Of a stretch of DNA of 9,021 nt, positions 7,049 to 9,021 are shown piece by piece. Source of the DNA: Phycisphaerales bacterium. Lineage in GTDB: Bacteria > Planctomycetota > Phycisphaerae > Phycisphaerales > UBA1924. A program made the position numbers and the translations under genes. The notes under the pieces were generated by a model, which had not been told where the DNA came from, did not search any database, and saw only the letters and a list, made by a program, of their open reading frames with translations. The stretch's first letter is position 1; each line of letters opens with the position of its first letter. Location: assembly GCA_030680655.1 (NCBI GenBank), contig JAUXUZ010000095.1:1-9021 (forward strand). Direction: 5' to 3'.

Positions 7049-7261
7049 TTACGCCGCCTTACCGTGCGCCCGGCGCTTGCCGGACCCACCGCACGGGGGC
7101 ATCACCAGACCGAGGCCCTTCAGGGGGCTGCTGCGCGGCCACGTCGGGCGGTCAAGCCCCTTCGCTCGCAGGATCAGCACATCCTGTGCCCACTGCGCCA
7201 GCATCCGCCGGTACATCGCCTTCGCGGTCGCTACCTGTTCCATCGCATCCATGAGCAGCAT
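7049..7261 (-). CDS. Possible small protein upstream of fliD, function unknown
   Basis: A 70-residue frame that ends 28 nt before the fliD start on the same strand, so it could be the first gene of a fliD-fliS operon. I do not recognise it. Residues about 1-37 could form an amphipathic helix (MDAMEQVATAKAMYRRMLAQ and onward); the remainder is basic with Gly, Pro and a single Cys, and ends RRAHGKAA. An in-frame TGA seven codons upstream leaves the ATG at 7261 as the first possible start; the ATG three codons later is an alternative. Neither has a strong Shine-Dalgarno site (only GGA-type cores). Codons favour G or C in the third position as expected, but a GC-rich genome makes open frames by chance, so this is close to a coin toss. 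No signal peptide or membrane segment is visible. Confidence 0.42.
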   Translation of the reverse strand: MLLMDAMEQVATAKAMYRRMLAQWAQDVLILRAKGLDRPTWPRSSPLKGLGLVMPPCGGSGKRRAHGKAA

Positions 7262-7555
7262 CCATTCCGCAAGGGCTTGTCACGAGCCACCAGCGGGCAG
7301 CTCTGATCACAACATCGGCACCAAGCCCCCCCCGGCTGAAGGGAGCCGGTCCGAGAATCGCACCGCAAACTGCGGCCATTTCTGCGCGAGGCCCCCGCGG
7401 CACGCGCAAAGGCGGCGCACCCTTGGCACAACGGCCACACCGCCCCCCTGTCGCACCTCACTCGGGGGAGGCGCCGCACCAGCCGATACACTCCGGCCCC
7501 GCCAGAACCGGCCGCACACCCGCGCGCCCGTGAACGTAAGGTCCAGCCAGCCCCC
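7262..7555. other. Intergenic region without a convincing gene
   Basis: This stretch lies between divergently read genes and should hold promoters both for the fliD side (minus) and the membrane-protein gene (plus). Visible items are a run of eight C (7326-7333), a 6-bp hairpin just after it, and a GCCGATAC string at 7482-7489. Frames that cross it give Arg/Pro/Ala-rich sequences that look non-coding. No clear sigma-54, sigma-28 or housekeeping promoter could be assigned. Confidence 0.5.
7332..7349. other. Hairpin (6-bp stem, 6-nt loop) beside a C8 tract
   Basis: CCGGCT (7332-7337) pairs perfectly with AGCCGG (7344-7349) around the loop GAAGGG. On the minus strand the stem runs into a G-run that starts at 7333 and ends at 7326, about 65 nt upstream of the small ORF, so it could sit in the flagellar 5' leader. 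There is no T-run on either side, so a classical intrinsic terminator is unlikely. Confidence 0.35.
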
Positions 7556-8248
7556 ATGACACTCCCACGACCGATACCGATGTTGCTCGCCGCCCTGGGC
7601 GCTGTCGTGCTGCTCTCTGCAGCGGTCGGCGTCGTGCTGACCTTCACCCAGAGCCCCCCGGCCTGGTTCTTCTTCAGCTTCGAGCTCGTAGTGATCCTCG
7701 CCGGCGTCTTCCTCATGATGCTGGGTGTCGGGAAGATCAAGGAGGGGCCCGCCATCACGCTCCTGTGCTGCGCCGGCGCGATCGGTGCCGGCACGTTGCT
7801 GGGGTGGAAGGGGACCGGCCAGCAGATCAACAACCAGAGCATCACCTGGCTCGTTCTGCTCCGCGCCCTGATCGCGGCCATCCTTGTGTTTGCCGCCGCG
7901 GCCGACGTCGCCCTCCGCGACCCCAAACGAACGCTCCCGCGACTGGCCTGGGGCACCGCGACGGCGCTGCCGCTCATCGCAATCCTCGCCCTGTACCTAA
8001 ACGGTGTCATTCCCAGCGCGGTTGGCAGGCTCGGCGTAGGCAGCCCGGCACTGGCCTTCGGCGTGTGGATGATCATCGGCCTCATCGTGATGTCACTCGT
8101 CAGCGCCGCCGGTCACCTGTTCATCACAGGCTTTGCGATCGGCGTTGCGGCGTGGGATCGGCCGCCCGCTCCCGCGTCACCCGCCCCGGCAGACCGTCAA
8201 GCCACCGCTTCACCGACGCCGAGCACTCCGAGCGGAACGCAGGGTTGA
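7556..8248 (+). CDS. Multi-spanning membrane protein of unknown function
   Basis: The 230-residue protein has about six hydrophobic segments: roughly 9-30, 37-58, 66-84, 97-118, 132-150 and 165-198, the last long enough to be two. Loops are short; positive charge clusters in KIKEG (60-64) and RDPKR (121-125), which by the positive-inside rule would face the cytoplasm. The end (about 202-230) is a Pro/Ala/Ser/Thr-rich tail. I recognise no family and no catalytic motif. The hydrophobic pattern makes this frame far more believable than the 284-codon frame opposite it. The start is uncertain: AAGG (7538-7541) is 14 nt from the ATG, and a second ATG lies at codon 9. The last 125 bp lie over the end of the hydrolase gene on the other strand, so the polar tail is encoded antisense to it. 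Confidence 0.75.
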   Translation: MTLPRPIPMLLAALGAVVLLSAAVGVVLTFTQSPPAWFFFSFELVVILAGVFLMMLGVGKIKEGPAITLLCCAGAIGAGTLLGWKGTGQQINNQSITWLVLLRALIAAILVFAAAADVALRDPKRTLPRLAWGTATALPLIAILALYLNGVIPSAVGRLGVGSPALAFGVWMIIGLIVMSLVSAAGHLFITGFAIGVAAWDRPPAPASPAPADRQATASPTPSTPSGTQG

Positions 8249-9021
8249 TCCACAGGTCGTTGTGACGCGCCCCCGCGATCGCCACGACTTCACCAGCCCC
8301 CCCTGCGCTGCGCGCAATCTCACGGCCGCACTCGATCGGGCAGACCGGGTCGTTCTCGCCGTGGATCACCAGCAGCGGAACGCTCAGGCGTTGCGCGTGC
8401 GCAGCACGATCAAACGGCCCTCCCGCTCTCTGCCACGCCACCCCACCGATCGTCGTCAGCGCTGCCCGCAGCATGCCAAGCCCCGGCAGACCACGCGCCC
8501 CCAACACGCGCGAAGCAGGAACCTGCGGCAGCGTGTAGGGTGCCTCTGTCGCTACACCGATCACCCGCGGGTGCCGCCCGCTCACGATCGACAGCCCGCC
8601 GCCGAGTGACCATCCAAACAGCACCACCGGCCCGTCGGTCTTCTCGATCAGCGCCAGCAGATCGGCCGCCTCCACGCGCCCCAGCCGGCACAGGCCGGCG
8701 CTGCGCGGCGCATCTCCGTGCCCCGGCAGGTCCCACAGCAACACCCTCGAAGCACCCGCGATAAACGGCTCAAGCCGCAGCAGGCCCCCCAGCCGCCCGT
8801 CGCCCCACCCGTGCGTGAAGATCACCGTCGGGCCCGACGAGTCGTCGCCGGGAATCTCCCACACCGGCAGCCCCACCCCCCCACCGCGCCCCGGGCGATC
8901 CAGGAACCACTCGCTAAACGCTCGCGCTCCGACGCCAAACCGCGCGCTGTCAAGCTCGCCGGGCGTGCCCGGCTGGCCCCGCGCCAGCGCCGTCCCGTAC
9001 GTCCGCCGCGGCGGGTGCGTC
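8124..9021 (-). CDS. Alpha/beta hydrolase, 5' end beyond the window
   Basis: The frame is open to the right edge, giving 298 codons in view. The protein is probably a serine hydrolase (esterase or peptidase type); the substrate is unknown. Counting from the first full codon, the fold's landmarks are HGWG (oxyanion-hole loop, 70-73), DLPGHGD (97-103), the nucleophile elbow GWSLGG with S138 (codon at 8609-8607), D224 in HGENDP and H253 in GARHNDLW, which complete the triad. The 48 codons upstream of the GTG at 8876 also look coding (HPPRRTYGTALA and EWFLDRPG lead naturally into LPVWEIPG), so that GTG is probably not the start. After RWLDGL a polar tail of about 20 residues runs to the stop, inside the 3' end of the membrane-protein gene. 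No signal peptide can be judged because the N terminus is missing. Confidence 0.88.
   Translation of the reverse strand, partial: THPPRRTYGTALARGQPGTPGELDSARFGVGARAFSEWFLDRPGRGGGVGLPVWEIPGDDSSGPTVIFTHGWGDGRLGGLLRLEPFIAGASRVLLWDLPGHGDAPRSAGLCRLGRVEAADLLALIEKTDGPVVLFGWSLGGGLSIVSGRHPRVIGVATEAPYTLPQVPASRVLGARGLPGLGMLRAALTTIGGVAWQRAGGPFDRAAHAQRLSVPLLVIHGENDPVCPIECGREIARSAGGAGEVVAIAGARHNDLWINPAFRSECSASVKRWLDGLPGRVTRERAADPTPQRRSQSL

Noticed and set aside
6169..7254. 361-codon plus-strand frame opposite fliD
   Set aside because: The product is Arg/Ala/Val-rich with no motif. Long antisense frames are expected in GC-rich DNA, and fliD on the other strand is certain.
7267..7290. TGGCTC and TTGC on the minus strand upstream of the small ORF, resembling sigma-54 elements
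   Set aside because: The two halves are 11 nt apart instead of about 5, so they cannot form a -24/-12 promoter.
7482..7489. GCCGATAC, close to the sigma-28 -10 element GCCGATAA
   Set aside because: There is no TAAA-type -35 at the right distance, and it points toward the membrane-protein gene, not the flagellar genes.
7231..8085. 284-codon open frame on the minus strand
   Set aside because: It lies opposite the membrane-protein gene, whose hydrophobic segments are unmistakable. Its own product has no domain pattern, and it also runs across the intergenic region.
1..9021. Search for CRISPR arrays, insertion sequences, tRNA/rRNA genes, toxin-antitoxin pairs or defence genes
   Set aside because: No regularly spaced repeats, terminal inverted repeats, transposase motifs or cloverleaf-like segments were seen. 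Nothing supports a mobile or defence system here.

Overview
The window looks like chromosomal DNA from a GC-rich, flagellated Gram-negative-type bacterium. My best guess is a planctomycete of the Phycisphaerae. That rests on high G+C, the mix of genes, and a secreted transglutaminase-like protein and an alpha/beta hydrolase whose flavour I associate with that group. It is inference; there is no rRNA or other taxonomic marker here. I see no tRNA, rRNA, insertion sequence, CRISPR array or phage gene.

Layout, left to right. (1) 1-671, minus: the 5' part of a gene for a stand-alone cobalamin-binding-fold protein whose ligand motifs are altered; it runs off the left edge. (2) 672-922: a divergent intergenic region. 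(3) 923-2452, plus: an exported transglutaminase-like protein with an intact Cys-His-Asp triad. (4) 2499-3653, plus: a DNA polymerase III delta'-type clamp-loader subunit (HolB). Genes 3 and 4 both have a TANNNT box ending exactly 6 nt before their ATG and no convincing Shine-Dalgarno site, so both may make leaderless mRNAs. (5) 3637-4116, minus: flagellin export chaperone FliS, whose 3' end overlaps that of holB by 17 bp. (6) 4159-7020, minus: a very large flagellar cap protein FliD of 953 residues, enlarged by tandem modules of flagellin-hook-IN type. (7) 7049-7261, minus: a possible small ORF just upstream of fliD. (8) 7262-7555: a 294-nt region with no gene, holding a C8 tract next to a small hairpin. 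(9) 7556-8248, plus: a multi-spanning membrane protein of unknown function. (10) 8124-9021, minus: an alpha/beta hydrolase that runs off the right edge; its 3' end overlaps the membrane-protein gene by 125 bp on the opposite strand.

The one clear functional unit is fliD-fliS (possibly led by the small ORF). FliD caps the growing filament so that flagellin can polymerise, and FliS holds flagellin soluble before export. The other genes look like unrelated housekeeping or accessory genes, packed tightly with two tail-to-tail overlaps. I see no strong sign of a new defence or mobile system. The points most worth a second look are the enlarged modular FliD, the B12-fold protein lacking the usual ligand histidine, the candidate leaderless starts, and the antisense-encoded tail of the membrane protein.
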